From Oleidesulfovibrio sp047973035 (lineage in GTDB: Bacteria > Desulfobacterota > Desulfovibrionia > Desulfovibrionales > Desulfovibrionaceae), in the NCBI RefSeq assembly GCF_047973035.1, contig NZ_JBKEBF010000031.1:62001-126000 (forward strand): 64,000 nucleotides of DNA. Direction: 5' to 3'. The position numbers were made by a program, and so were the translations under genes. Every line of letters starts with the position of its first letter. Within the stretch, counting starts at the first letter, position 1. Below the pieces are notes generated by a model. It worked only from the letters and a program-made list of their open reading frames with translations. It had not been told where the DNA came from and did not search any database. Of the stretch, positions 26,248 to 33,993 are shown one piece after another.

Positions 26248-26919
26248 GTGCCTGACGAAAAACGACCGACCGCCATTGAGCGATTTTTACCGCTTGTGGA
26301 CTTTCTGGGAACCTTTCTGGGGCAGGACTGTGAAGTTGTTCTGCACGATACATCCCACCCCGACAGTTCGGTTGTAGCCATTGCCAACAACCATATCAGC
26401 GGTCGCCGTGTGGGTTCCCCCATTACAGACATGACATTGCAGCTTATCAAGGACGGCACATGGAGGCGTGATAAGTTTGTCATAGGTTACAAAACACAGG
26501 CCCGAGACGGTCGCCCTCTTTATTCTGCAACCTACTTTATCACTGAAGACGACGGCACACTGGCCGGCATGCTCTGCCTGAACATGGATAACAGCAGCCT
26601 GCTGGAAGCCCGCGACCTTATTGAACGCTTTATCCAGCGCGGGCACATGGAAAAACCCCGCCCTGTGCCTGACGACTCGCATACACTGGAAACGTTTGCC
26701 GAGTCTTTAGAAGACCTGACCGCCAACATAATATTACAGGTGGTCAACGGCGCTGATATTCCGCCGGAGCGCATGACGCCGGAAGAAAAAATGGCCATAG
26801 TACGCACGCTGAATGACAAAGGCGTCTTCCTGCTGAAAGGTGCTGTTGCAGTTGTAGCACGCCATCTGGCCGCATCCGAAGCCACTATATACAGATACTT
26901 GCAGCGCGTTGCAGGGTAA
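26248..26919 (+). CDS. YheO-like transcriptional regulator (PAS_6 + HTH_22)
   Basis: A 223-residue regulator. Residues 10-120 form a YheO-like PAS sensor (FLGTFLGQDCEVVLHDTS, then NHISGRRVGSPITDM). Residues 160-220 are the helix-turn-helix with GVFLLKGAVAVVARHLAASEATIYRYL. Such proteins usually control amino-acid or sulfur-compound catabolism. The start is GTG 26248, six bases after AAGGA; the longer frame from 26170 would begin inside the promoter. It stands immediately before the RidA-symporter-desulfidase genes and probably responds to their substrate, by inference cysteine or serine. Confidence 0.88.
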   Translation: MPDEKRPTAIERFLPLVDFLGTFLGQDCEVVLHDTSHPDSSVVAIANNHISGRRVGSPITDMTLQLIKDGTWRRDKFVIGYKTQARDGRPLYSATYFITEDDGTLAGMLCLNMDNSSLLEARDLIERFIQRGHMEKPRPVPDDSHTLETFAESLEDLTANIILQVVNGADIPPERMTPEEKMAIVRTLNDKGVFLLKGAVAVVARHLAASEATIYRYLQRVAG

Positions 26920-26932
26920 CATCATCCAAGTG

Positions 26933-26958
26933 CTCCCGTTTTTCGGGAGTATTTTTTT
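26933..26958 (+). terminator. Terminator of the regulator gene
   Basis: CTCCCG-TTTTT-CGGGAG followed by a T-run (interrupted by one A). Confidence 0.85.
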
Positions 26959-26979
26959 AAAATGCGAGCAGATTTCGCA

Positions 26980-27008
26980 TTGACAATAATTTTTTATCAC
27001 AATAAAAA
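26980..27008 (+). promoter_or_regulatory. Candidate promoter of the cysteine/serine catabolic operon with overlapping operator
   Basis: A perfect TTGACA at 26980-26985 and TAAAAA at 27003-27008, with a 17-base spacer. The spacer is filled by the second copy of the 16-base repeat (26985-27000), so a bound protein would block RNA polymerase. Confidence 0.5.
26985..27000 (+). repeat. Candidate operator, copy 2 (AATAATTTTTTATCAC)
   Basis: Second exact copy of the 16-base sequence at 26208, 777 bases away, placed between -35 and -10 of the ridA promoter. Confidence 0.45.
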
Positions 27009-27157
27009 AATCTCAACAGTCGCAAAGTTGTGCTTAATGACGTGCCATCACTTCAGGATCACAACATGTTTTATAATAATTTTTTTGCAAAAGCAGTTTC
27101 GCTCTGTGACGGAAGCGGAAACAGCCGCTGCAAAAATCAACACAAGGAGATCGGGAA

Positions 27158-27532
27158 GTGAACAAACCTATCGCCACAGACAAAGCACCGGGGGCAATCG
27201 GCCCTTATTCGCAGGGCATGGAAGCCGGAGAACTTGTTTTCACTTCCGGCCAGCTGCCTATCGACCCTGTAACCAAGGTTATGCCTGAAGACATTTCCGA
27301 ACAGGCAAAGTTCGCTCTGGAAAATGTCAAAGCCGTACTGGCTGCTGCAGGCTGCACCATGCAGCAAGTCGTTAAAACAACCGTATTTCTGGCTGATATG
27401 GCTGATTTCCCCAAAGTGAACGAAGTGTATGCCACATACTTTGCAGAACCGTTTCCCGCCCGTAGCTGCGTACAGGTTGCAGCCTTGCCGCTGGGTGCAG
27501 GAGTGGAAATCGAAGTAGTGGCGCGCCGATAA
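27158..27532 (+). CDS. ridA: RidA enamine/imine deaminase
   Basis: Hydrolyses reactive enamines such as 2-aminoacrylate, released by PLP or Fe-S lyases acting on serine and cysteine. At 124 residues it has the standard family length, with GPYSQGMEAGELVFTSGQLP near the start, NVKAVLAAAGCTMQQVVKTTVFL in the middle, and the catalytic Arg in FPARSCVQVAALPLGAGVEIE. Start is GTG 27158 with AAGGAG upstream. First in a likely operon with a symporter and a cysteine desulfidase, it would clear the toxic intermediate made by the last enzyme. Confidence 0.95.
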   Translation: MNKPIATDKAPGAIGPYSQGMEAGELVFTSGQLPIDPVTKVMPEDISEQAKFALENVKAVLAAAGCTMQQVVKTTVFLADMADFPKVNEVYATYFAEPFPARSCVQVAALPLGAGVEIEVVARR

Positions 27533-27608
27533 CGGGGAAGCCGGACTGTCCGGAGAGGATGTTGTTGAAGGGGCAGCATTCTCTCCTTACCAATCGGAGG
27601 AGTTTACA

Positions 27609-28796
27609 ATGACCAAGAAGAAGAGTGAATTCGGCCTGATCATCAAGCTGCTGGCTGGCATTGCCATCGGCGCGGCCGTGGGCTTTATGGCAACGGAAAA
27701 TGTCATGCAGGTGGTAATGTCCATTAAGCATGTGCTGGGCCAGCTGATTTTTTACACTGTACCGCTTGTTATTATTGCTTTTATTGCTCCTGCCATCACA
27801 CGACTGGGAGAAAACGCCAGCCGCATGCTGATGACCGGTGTCGGCATTGCCTACATGTCATCGGTGGGCGCAGCCACTATGGCATGCCTTGCCGGATATG
27901 CCATTATCCCGCATCTGTCCGTTCCAACTTCTCTGGAAGGACTGAAGGAGCTGCCGGAAGTTCTATTCCAGTTGAACATTCCTGCGGTAATGTCTGTTAT
28001 GACAGCACTGGTTACCGCCATCATGCTGGGCATCGCCACGCTATGGACACGGGCCGAAGTGATGAACAAATTGCTGGGCGAAATGGAAAAAATCATGATG
28101 CAGGTTGTAAGCCGCGTGGTGATTCCCATTTTGCCCTTTTTTATTGCCACCACCTTTGCCGGACTTGCATACGAAGGCAGCCTGACTCGCCAGTTGCCTG
28201 TGTTCCTTAAGGTTATCGTGCTGGTGCTTGCCGGTCACTTTATCTGGCTGGCCGTGCTGTACACCATCGCAGGCATTGTTTCGCGCCGTAACCCCATCGA
28301 AGTGCTGCGTCATTACCCCCCTGCGTACCTTACCGCCGTGGGAACCATGTCCAGTGCGGCAACACTGCCTGTGGCTCTTGAATGCGCCTCCCGCTCCAAG
28401 GTTCTTTCCAAAGATACCGTGGAGTTTGCGGTACCTCTGGGGGCAACAATTCACCTGTGCGGTTCAGTGCTTACAGAGACTTTCTTTGCCATGACCATTT
28501 CGCTGATGCTGTATGGTCATATGCCTGCACTCGGCTCCATGTTCCTCTTTATTGTTCTGTTCGGCGTATTTGCCATCGGCGCGCCCGGCGTGCCCGGCGG
28601 TACGGTAATGGCCTCACTGGGTATCGTTGTCGGTGTGCTCGGCTTTGACCCTGCAGGCGTTGCGCTGCTGCTGGCTATTTTTGCCCTGCAGGACAGCTTT
28701 GGCACCGCATGTAACGTTACCGGAGACGGCGCAATCGCCCTGATGCTTGAGGGCATCTTTAATAAAAACGGCGAGCTTTCAGGCCAAAAGGTTTAA
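27609..28796 (+). CDS. Sodium:dicarboxylate/amino acid symporter (DAACS family)
   Basis: Inner-membrane importer of 395 residues with about eight helices plus re-entrant loops. Family features are the Ser-rich loop TAVGTMSSAATLPVALECA (about 236-254), the PLGATIHLCGSVLTETFF stretch and the substrate/cation site ALQDSFGTACNVTGDGA near the C-terminus. Closest branches carry glutamate, aspartate, serine or threonine; gene order suggests it imports the substrate of the following desulfidase, by inference cysteine, cystine or serine. Ribosome site CGGAGG lies 10 bases before ATG. Confidence 0.9.
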   Translation: MTKKKSEFGLIIKLLAGIAIGAAVGFMATENVMQVVMSIKHVLGQLIFYTVPLVIIAFIAPAITRLGENASRMLMTGVGIAYMSSVGAATMACLAGYAIIPHLSVPTSLEGLKELPEVLFQLNIPAVMSVMTALVTAIMLGIATLWTRAEVMNKLLGEMEKIMMQVVSRVVIPILPFFIATTFAGLAYEGSLTRQLPVFLKVIVLVLAGHFIWLAVLYTIAGIVSRRNPIEVLRHYPPAYLTAVGTMSSAATLPVALECASRSKVLSKDTVEFAVPLGATIHLCGSVLTETFFAMTISLMLYGHMPALGSMFLFIVLFGVFAIGAPGVPGGTVMASLGIVVGVLGFDPAGVALLLAIFALQDSFGTACNVTGDGAIALMLEGIFNKNGELSGQKV

Positions 28797-28841
28797 CGCT
28801 GACGCCAAGCTGCCGGTATTCGAATCAACGCTGCTGATATA

Positions 28842-28873
28842 CCGGGTGGAAGAGCGCACTCTCTTCCACCCGG
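28842..28873 (+). other. Strong 13-bp hairpin between symporter and desulfidase genes
   Basis: CCGGGTGGAAGAG and CTCTTCCACCCGG pair perfectly around a six-base loop. No T-run follows, so it may act as an mRNA stability or attenuation element inside the operon rather than a full terminator. Confidence 0.6.
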
Positions 28874-28977
28874 CTGTGGCACACATAGCGTCTGATAAGC
28901 CCCCCGGCAGGCGTCACCATACAGATAACTTTTTGCTGTAAAGCAAACCATGAAAACACCATACAACGGGTGAATAT

Positions 28978-30264
28978 ATGCTTAAACCGGAATGGTCACA
29001 GTTCATTGATCTGCTGCATAAAGAAGTGGTTCCAGCACTTGGTTGCACAGAACCTATTGCCGTGGCGCTGGCCGCTGCCCACGCAGCGACTGCGCTGGGA
29101 CAACAGCCGGAGCACATTGATGTGAAGGTAAGCGGAAACCTGCTGAAAAACGGCATGGGAGTAGGCGTACCCGGAACAGGCACTACCGGCATGAACATTG
29201 CGGCTGCAGTTGGTGCCATCGGCGGTAAGCCGGAACTCGGCCTTGAAGTGCTTTCACAGCTGACGCCCGAACAGGCAGAAGCCGGTCACCGCATGGTGGC
29301 AGATGGCAGCGTTGAGGTTTCGGTAGCAAAAGACTCGCCGCTGTTATACGCCGAAGTCATTGTGACCGCAGGCGGACACACGGCCCGCAGCGTGCTGGTA
29401 CATGACCACTCCAACATCGTGCTGCTGGAAAAAGACGGCGAAGTGGCGTTCTCCCGCCCTGTGGACGAAATGCCGCAAGGCGGCTTGGACGAAAAATGGC
29501 CCCTGACAATGGCGGCTATTCACGAGTTCGCAACACAGGCCAGCTTTGACTCCATCTCCTTTATTCTGGAATCGGCAAGGCTGAATGAAGCCATCGCCAT
29601 GGAAGGACTGGCAAAGGAATACGGGCTGAAGGTAGGCCGTACCATTGATGAAAACATCCGCAAACACCTGATGTCTGACGATGTTTCCACGCTTGCCGTT
29701 AAACTGACGGCTGCAGCTTCTGACGCGCGCATGGCCGGTGTTGCGTTGCCTGCCATGAGTAACTCAGGCAGCGGCAATCAGGGCATCACCTGCACCATGC
29801 CCGTAGTCGCTTTTGCAAAGCGCCTGGAATCTTCAGAAGAAGAACTTGCCCGTGCCCTGATCATGAGCCACCTCACTTCCATCCATATGAAGCATCGCCT
29901 TGGCAGACTTTCTGCTTTGTGCGGCGCTACTGTGGCCGCCGCCGCTGCCGGTTGCGGCATTGTACTGCTGATGGGCGGCGGACTGGAACAGATAGACCGC
30001 ACCATACGCAACATGGTGGGCAACGTGGCAGGAATGATCTGCGACGGTGCAAAAACCGGTTGCGCCATGAAGGTGGCTTCTGCCGTAGGAGCCGGAGTTC
30101 AGTCCGCCATGTTGGCCATGGAAGGCATCGGCATCGACCGTCGCGAAGGCATTGTGGAAGACGACATAGAGCAATGCATCGCCAACCTTGCCCGTCTAGG
30201 CTGTGATGGTATGCAGGAAGCAGACAGAGTGGTGCTGGACATTATGGTATCAAAAAAACCGTAA
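28978..30264 (+). CDS. cyuA: L-cysteine desulfidase / serine dehydratase alpha-type protein (CyuA/YhaM family)
   Basis: Cytoplasmic Fe-S enzyme, 428 residues, the normal length of the UPF0597/YhaM family, which degrades L-cysteine to pyruvate, ammonia and sulfide. The conserved GCTEP motif (residue 22 on), GTGTTGMNIAAAVGAIGG, SNSGSGNQGITCTMPVVAF, and the cysteines in GCGIVLLM, MICDGAKTGCAMK are visible; the latter likely bind a [4Fe-4S] cluster. It ends the operon with RidA and a symporter. A serine dehydratase role is an alternative within the family. Confidence 0.9.
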   Translation: MLKPEWSQFIDLLHKEVVPALGCTEPIAVALAAAHAATALGQQPEHIDVKVSGNLLKNGMGVGVPGTGTTGMNIAAAVGAIGGKPELGLEVLSQLTPEQAEAGHRMVADGSVEVSVAKDSPLLYAEVIVTAGGHTARSVLVHDHSNIVLLEKDGEVAFSRPVDEMPQGGLDEKWPLTMAAIHEFATQASFDSISFILESARLNEAIAMEGLAKEYGLKVGRTIDENIRKHLMSDDVSTLAVKLTAAASDARMAGVALPAMSNSGSGNQGITCTMPVVAFAKRLESSEEELARALIMSHLTSIHMKHRLGRLSALCGATVAAAAAGCGIVLLMGGGLEQIDRTIRNMVGNVAGMICDGAKTGCAMKVASAVGAGVQSAMLAMEGIGIDRREGIVEDDIEQCIANLARLGCDGMQEADRVVLDIMVSKKP

Positions 30265-30315
30265 ATTAACGCCACAGACCGGCAAAGCCGGATACAACGT
30301 TACTTCCGCCATATG

Positions 30316-30344
30316 AAAGGCGCAGCATGTGGGGCTGCGCCTTT
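30316..30344 (+). terminator. Terminator of the cysteine/serine operon
   Basis: AAAGGCGCAGC and GCTGCGCCTTT form an 11-bp stem, 52 bases after the stop. Confidence 0.75.
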
Positions 30345-30467
30345 GTTTATTGTCTATTTGCGGCTCATCAATCGCAAACACCTACCCGCTATCAGGTTAT
30401 CAACCCAAAAACATTAACATGTACAGCCAGTAATGCAGGTACAAGTCTTGCCATTCCGAGTGTAGTG

Positions 30468-30483
30468 TGGTCATTGTTTTGCA
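30468..30483 (+). promoter_or_regulatory. Sigma-54-like promoter before the small peptide frame
   Basis: TGGTCATTGTTTTGCA has GG and GC at the required spacing and a perfect TTGCA, but the CAC of the -24 box is missing. It lies 65 bases before the predicted peptide start. Confidence 0.3.
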
Positions 30484-30547
30484 TAAAAATAAACACTTAG
30501 CTCACTAGTATCGTACATTTCATCTTCACAGACAAGGAGTCGGAGTT

Positions 30548-30607
30548 ATGGCTGGGCTTTCACCTATCCTTCAGATCGCAAAAAAAATCTTACAACATAT
30601 TGGCTAG
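30548..30607 (+). CDS. Possible 19-residue amphipathic peptide
   Basis: ATG at 30548 follows AAGGAGTCGGAGTT, an unusually good ribosome site for an otherwise empty region. The product, MAGLSPILQIAKKILQHIG, would form an amphipathic, net-positive helix. Size and character resemble small membrane-active or signalling peptides, but I recognise no family. Too short for coding statistics, so it may be chance. Confidence 0.4.
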   Translation: MAGLSPILQIAKKILQHIG

Positions 30608-30987
30608 TTGCCTGGTACAGCCCCTAAAATTTTAATGGCACCACTTCCATTGGCAAATCACTGAAGCAGACGTTCATTCCTTCAACACACAATCACAACA
30701 TTGCCTGTAATCTGCTTAGAAAATTCATACAGTACCTGCTCACTGCATAAGCAAATGACAACACTCCGTATAGTTACAACGCCACTTACGCGGCAAATAT
30801 CAGTAACTGTGTCGTTCCTCCATCACTCCACACACATAACAACCCTGTATTACACAACAATATAATTTTATCCCCAGCACATATGCACTCTCAATGCTGT
30901 GCAGATTGAACCGCAATGCCTGGCACATTCGGGTCCCCTACCGTAACAGCAAGATGGAGCAGACACTTCCGCACATCCCGAAAACAG

Positions 30988-31023
30988 GGCCGCCCCGCAC
31001 GAAACCTATCGTGCGGGGCGGCC
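30988..31023 (-). terminator. Terminator of the rhodanese operon
   Basis: A 13-bp GC-rich stem, GGCCGCCCCGCAC with GTGCGGGGCGGCC; on the minus strand a CTGTTTT tail follows. Confidence 0.85.
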
Positions 31024-31054
31024 TGTATGCGGTATATCCCTAGGAGCTTGGATA

Positions 31055-31576
31055 CTATTTTACCGTACCCACGGGGTATTCGGCTTCAATCCACGCGCGG
31101 ATGCCTCCGGGATGGCGGTAAACATTGGTATAGCCCAGCTTGCGAGCCCATACAGCGCCGTTATGCGAACGGGTGCACTTTACAAAGCCGCAGTAGAAAA
31201 CAAGCAGGCGATCTTTATCGGCGCCGAGCATTGCTTCAAAGTCGGCCTGACTCTTGTCGCCGGTTTCCTTCATGTCCCATTCGTTCATATCCGGAATGGG
31301 GAACAGGAACTGCTGGGCACCGGGGATGTGATTCTTTTTGTAGGATGCCTCATAAGGCATGGTATCAACGATAAGCATGTCCTTGCCTTCGTCCATCCAC
31401 TTTTTCAGTTCAGCAGTGGTAACTACTTTGTAATCACCGCGCACAACTTCGTTCACCAGCTTTACAGATTTGGCTTCCAGATCTCCCTCACCGCCCGAAG
31501 ACATAAAGGGCAGGTTGCAGCCGGACAGCGCCAGTACAGCAGTCAGCGATACAAGCAGAGCAAAAATTCTTTTCAT
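31055..31576 (-). CDS. Rhodanese-domain lipoprotein
   Basis: Exported sulfurtransferase-like protein of 173 residues. The start at 31576 follows GAGGAGG; the longer frame from 31621 lacks this. A lipobox LALSGC puts the lipidated Cys at about residue 19. The rhodanese domain (about 50-170) has LIVDTMPYEASYKKNHIPGA and the active loop FYCGFVKCTRS, whose first Cys is the catalytic position. The C-terminal end carries the usual PGGIRAWIEAEYP. It follows the MauE/DoxX gene on the same strand by about 55 bases, and both probably act in periplasmic sulfur or thiol redox chemistry. Confidence 0.9.
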   Translation of the reverse strand: MKRIFALLVSLTAVLALSGCNLPFMSSGGEGDLEAKSVKLVNEVVRGDYKVVTTAELKKWMDEGKDMLIVDTMPYEASYKKNHIPGAQQFLFPIPDMNEWDMKETGDKSQADFEAMLGADKDRLLVFYCGFVKCTRSHNGAVWARKLGYTNVYRHPGGIRAWIEAEYPVGTVK

Positions 31577-31630
31577 TTTCCGAATCCTCCTCAAGATCAG
31601 GCGTAATGATTTGTCAGACATAGAGCAGTG

Positions 31631-32101
31631 TTACAGGTAAACCTTTTGCGCTACACGAAAACGCCACCAATACAGATGGGCAGCTCCCGCCAGCATGACC
31701 AGATCGCGTATAAATGCATCCCGCAGTGCTGAGCCATCTTCCGTACCTTCCGGTAACTCGCCGGGTTCAAAGCAGCCGCAGTCGCCTATGGTCAGTCCTG
31801 CCGCCATGGCATACCCAAGCACAATCAAAAACATAATGATCATGCCGGTAACCGCGGTCAGCCCGCCGCGTTTATCAAAAAACAGCAGCACCCCTGCGAT
31901 AATTTCGGCAATGGGCAACAGCAATGCCACCCACGGGGCAAACCCGTGGGGCAGAATGCGATACTCTTCGATAACGCGCGCAAAAGCCTGCATATCCGTC
32001 AGCTTCATGCTGCCCACCACAACAAACAGTCCCGCCAAAGCTATACGCACGACGCGGTATGTCCATATAGATGAAATCACACGCACTATCATTGATATCA
32101 C
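31631..32101 (-). CDS. MauE/DoxX-family redox-associated membrane protein
   Basis: A 156-residue inner-membrane protein with four helices (about 18-38, 58-75, 82-102, 130-148). The family hallmarks are GLFVVVGSMKLTD in helix one and the loop GDCGCFEPGE, with two Cys facing the periplasm. MauE/DoxX proteins pass electrons or thiols to periplasmic partners; here the partner is probably the rhodanese lipoprotein encoded next. Divergent to cbiD across a 194-base AT-rich gap. Confidence 0.88.
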   Translation of the reverse strand: MISMIVRVISSIWTYRVVRIALAGLFVVVGSMKLTDMQAFARVIEEYRILPHGFAPWVALLLPIAEIIAGVLLFFDKRGGLTAVTGMIIMFLIVLGYAMAAGLTIGDCGCFEPGELPEGTEDGSALRDAFIRDLVMLAGAAHLYWWRFRVAQKVYL

Positions 32102-32295
32102 ATCCTTTTTCCACTAATGCCGCACACTATAGCTTTACCTTTTTGCAAAATAAAATTGATAGTAAAAATAGATAACTTCAATATGCATAGATAGTTCTGA
32201 TATCAAAACCTAAAACACCAGCCACATACCTGCGGGGGGTGCATATCTCACCACAACAGGTTGGACAGCCAGAAGTTTCAGGGTATATCCACCCC

Positions 32296-33927
32296 ATGGC
32301 GAAAACGAAAAAATTACGCGAAGGCTTCACAACCGGCTCGTCCTGTGCCGCCGCGGCTGCTGCTGCCTTGCACATGCTGCTTGGCAAAGCATCGTGCCCC
32401 GCATCTGTGTCTATCGGGCTGCCACCATTCGACAGTAACAACACCTACCAGCTTCGCAGGCTTAACGTGCCGATATCCTGCGGCACACTACAATCTACCG
32501 ATTACTGCATCGTTCAGGTGATAAAAGACGGCGGCGACGATCCAGATGCCACGCACGGCTGCATCATTGAGATTCATGTATGCCTCAGCTCTGACCCAAA
32601 GCAGACGGCAGATGATTCCGTCAGCACCTGCAAGGCAGACAAGCAAAGACAGACAGAGGTAGAAGGCTCCTCCTCTTCCACTTCCGCTTCGGCTTCGGCT
32701 TCCGCTCCGGTTCAAGCCGATCTTGCCACCTTTATGCGTCTTGCAGAGCCTGCCAGAACAGAACCTGATAAAAAGTCCGCCGATGGCATGTCTGCCAATC
32801 TGGAAGCAGCACAGAGTACAGCGTCCCGTAATTTTTCCGCAGATCATGCCCGGCATCAGCAACCCTTATCAGATTCGACTGATGGCCCCACCTTCCAAGC
32901 CCAACCTGTCGTCATTCCGCGTGAAATGCTTCTGTCACTGGGTGCAGTGCTGGATAAACAGACAAGCACACCCTGTCTGCCCGATAATTCCGCATTACAA
33001 AGAAACCCTGACCAGACGCACCAGGCGCGAGTGCAGTCAGAGCATTCAGTTACATTGGAGGAAAACGGGCGGCAGAATACGCAAAACATTTTTTCACACC
33101 ATGCATCACGCCTGCGGATAACGCTGCACGGCGGTCACGGCGTAGGAGTTGTATCCTTGCCGGGCCTTCCTGTTGCCGTCGGCGAGCCCGCCATCAACCC
33201 GGAGCCACGAAAGCAGATTGCCGCAGCCATTCTTGAAGTATGCGCCGGATACGGCTTCAGCGGTGCAGTTGATGTCATCATCACAGTGCCGGAAGGAAAA
33301 GAACGCGCCCGACGCACGTTCAATCCGCGACTGGGCATTCTGGGCGGCATTTCCATTCTGGGAACCAGAGGCACTGTGAAGCCATATAGCCACGGAGCAT
33401 GGAAGGCGACCATCACCCAAGGGATGGACGTTGCAGCCTCATGCGGGGCCGAAACAATTTTCTTATCTACCGGACGCCGCAGCGAGCGCATGCTTATGGA
33501 GTTCTACCCCGAAGCATCTGAAACAGCTTTTGTTCAGGTGGCAGACTTCGCCCGCTTTTCCTTGCAGGCGGCAACACAGCGCAGCTTTTCGCATATTGTG
33601 TGGGGGTGTTTTTTCGGCAAACTGGTCAAGCTGGGAGAGGGACACCATTACACCCATGCTCACTCTGCAGAAATTGACTTCACTTTGCTTGCACAGGAAT
33701 GCAGCCATGCAGGATTATCTGCCGGAACAGCAGATAAAATTGCCACAGCAAATACTGCCCGCCATGCGTTGGAATTGATGGAGCAGGAAAAAAATCTGCA
33801 ACCGGTACTGGATCACCTGACCCGCAAAGCTCTTGTTGCTGCACGAAAACATACAGGATACAGGCCGCGTCTGACCGTGCATCTTTTTGATTTTGACGGA
33901 CGTCATCTTGCCGTTGCAGATGACTAG
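32296..33927 (+). CDS. cbiD: CbiD, cobalt-precorrin-5B C1-methyltransferase, with a long low-complexity insertion
   Basis: Methyltransferase of anaerobic cobalamin synthesis that adds the C1 methyl. The N-terminus LREGFTTGSSCAAAAAAA and the core GVVSLPGLPVAVGEPAINP, FNPRLGILGGISILGT and HIVWGCFFGKLVKLGEGHHYTH are classic CbiD. The protein is about 543 residues against the usual 360-390. The excess is one insertion of about 175 residues (bases about 32587-33108), rich in Ser, Ala, Gln and Thr with a Ser-Ala repeat, placed between DPDATHGCIIEI and LRITLHGG. Reading frame is kept. The start is uncertain: ATG 32296 fits the family best, GTG 32239 is possible. Confidence 0.9.
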   Translation: MAKTKKLREGFTTGSSCAAAAAAALHMLLGKASCPASVSIGLPPFDSNNTYQLRRLNVPISCGTLQSTDYCIVQVIKDGGDDPDATHGCIIEIHVCLSSDPKQTADDSVSTCKADKQRQTEVEGSSSSTSASASASAPVQADLATFMRLAEPARTEPDKKSADGMSANLEAAQSTASRNFSADHARHQQPLSDSTDGPTFQAQPVVIPREMLLSLGAVLDKQTSTPCLPDNSALQRNPDQTHQARVQSEHSVTLEENGRQNTQNIFSHHASRLRITLHGGHGVGVVSLPGLPVAVGEPAINPEPRKQIAAAILEVCAGYGFSGAVDVIITVPEGKERARRTFNPRLGILGGISILGTRGTVKPYSHGAWKATITQGMDVAASCGAETIFLSTGRRSERMLMEFYPEASETAFVQVADFARFSLQAATQRSFSHIVWGCFFGKLVKLGEGHHYTHAHSAEIDFTLLAQECSHAGLSAGTADKIATANTARHALELMEQEKNLQPVLDHLTRKALVAARKHTGYRPRLTVHLFDFDGRHLAVADD

Positions 33928-33993
33928 CCCAGGTTGCCGGCTTGGTGTATCGTCAATTTGAACACCCCGTTGCCATAAAAGCAGGAGGCGACA

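Larger units (their letters stand above)
30345..30987. other. Long intergenic region, 640 bases
   Basis: AT-rich and largely without coding signal. The only candidates I can support are a sigma-54-like sequence at 30468 followed by a 19-codon frame with a good ribosome site at 30548. The remainder, about 30610-30985, shows nothing recognisable. Confidence 0.4.
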
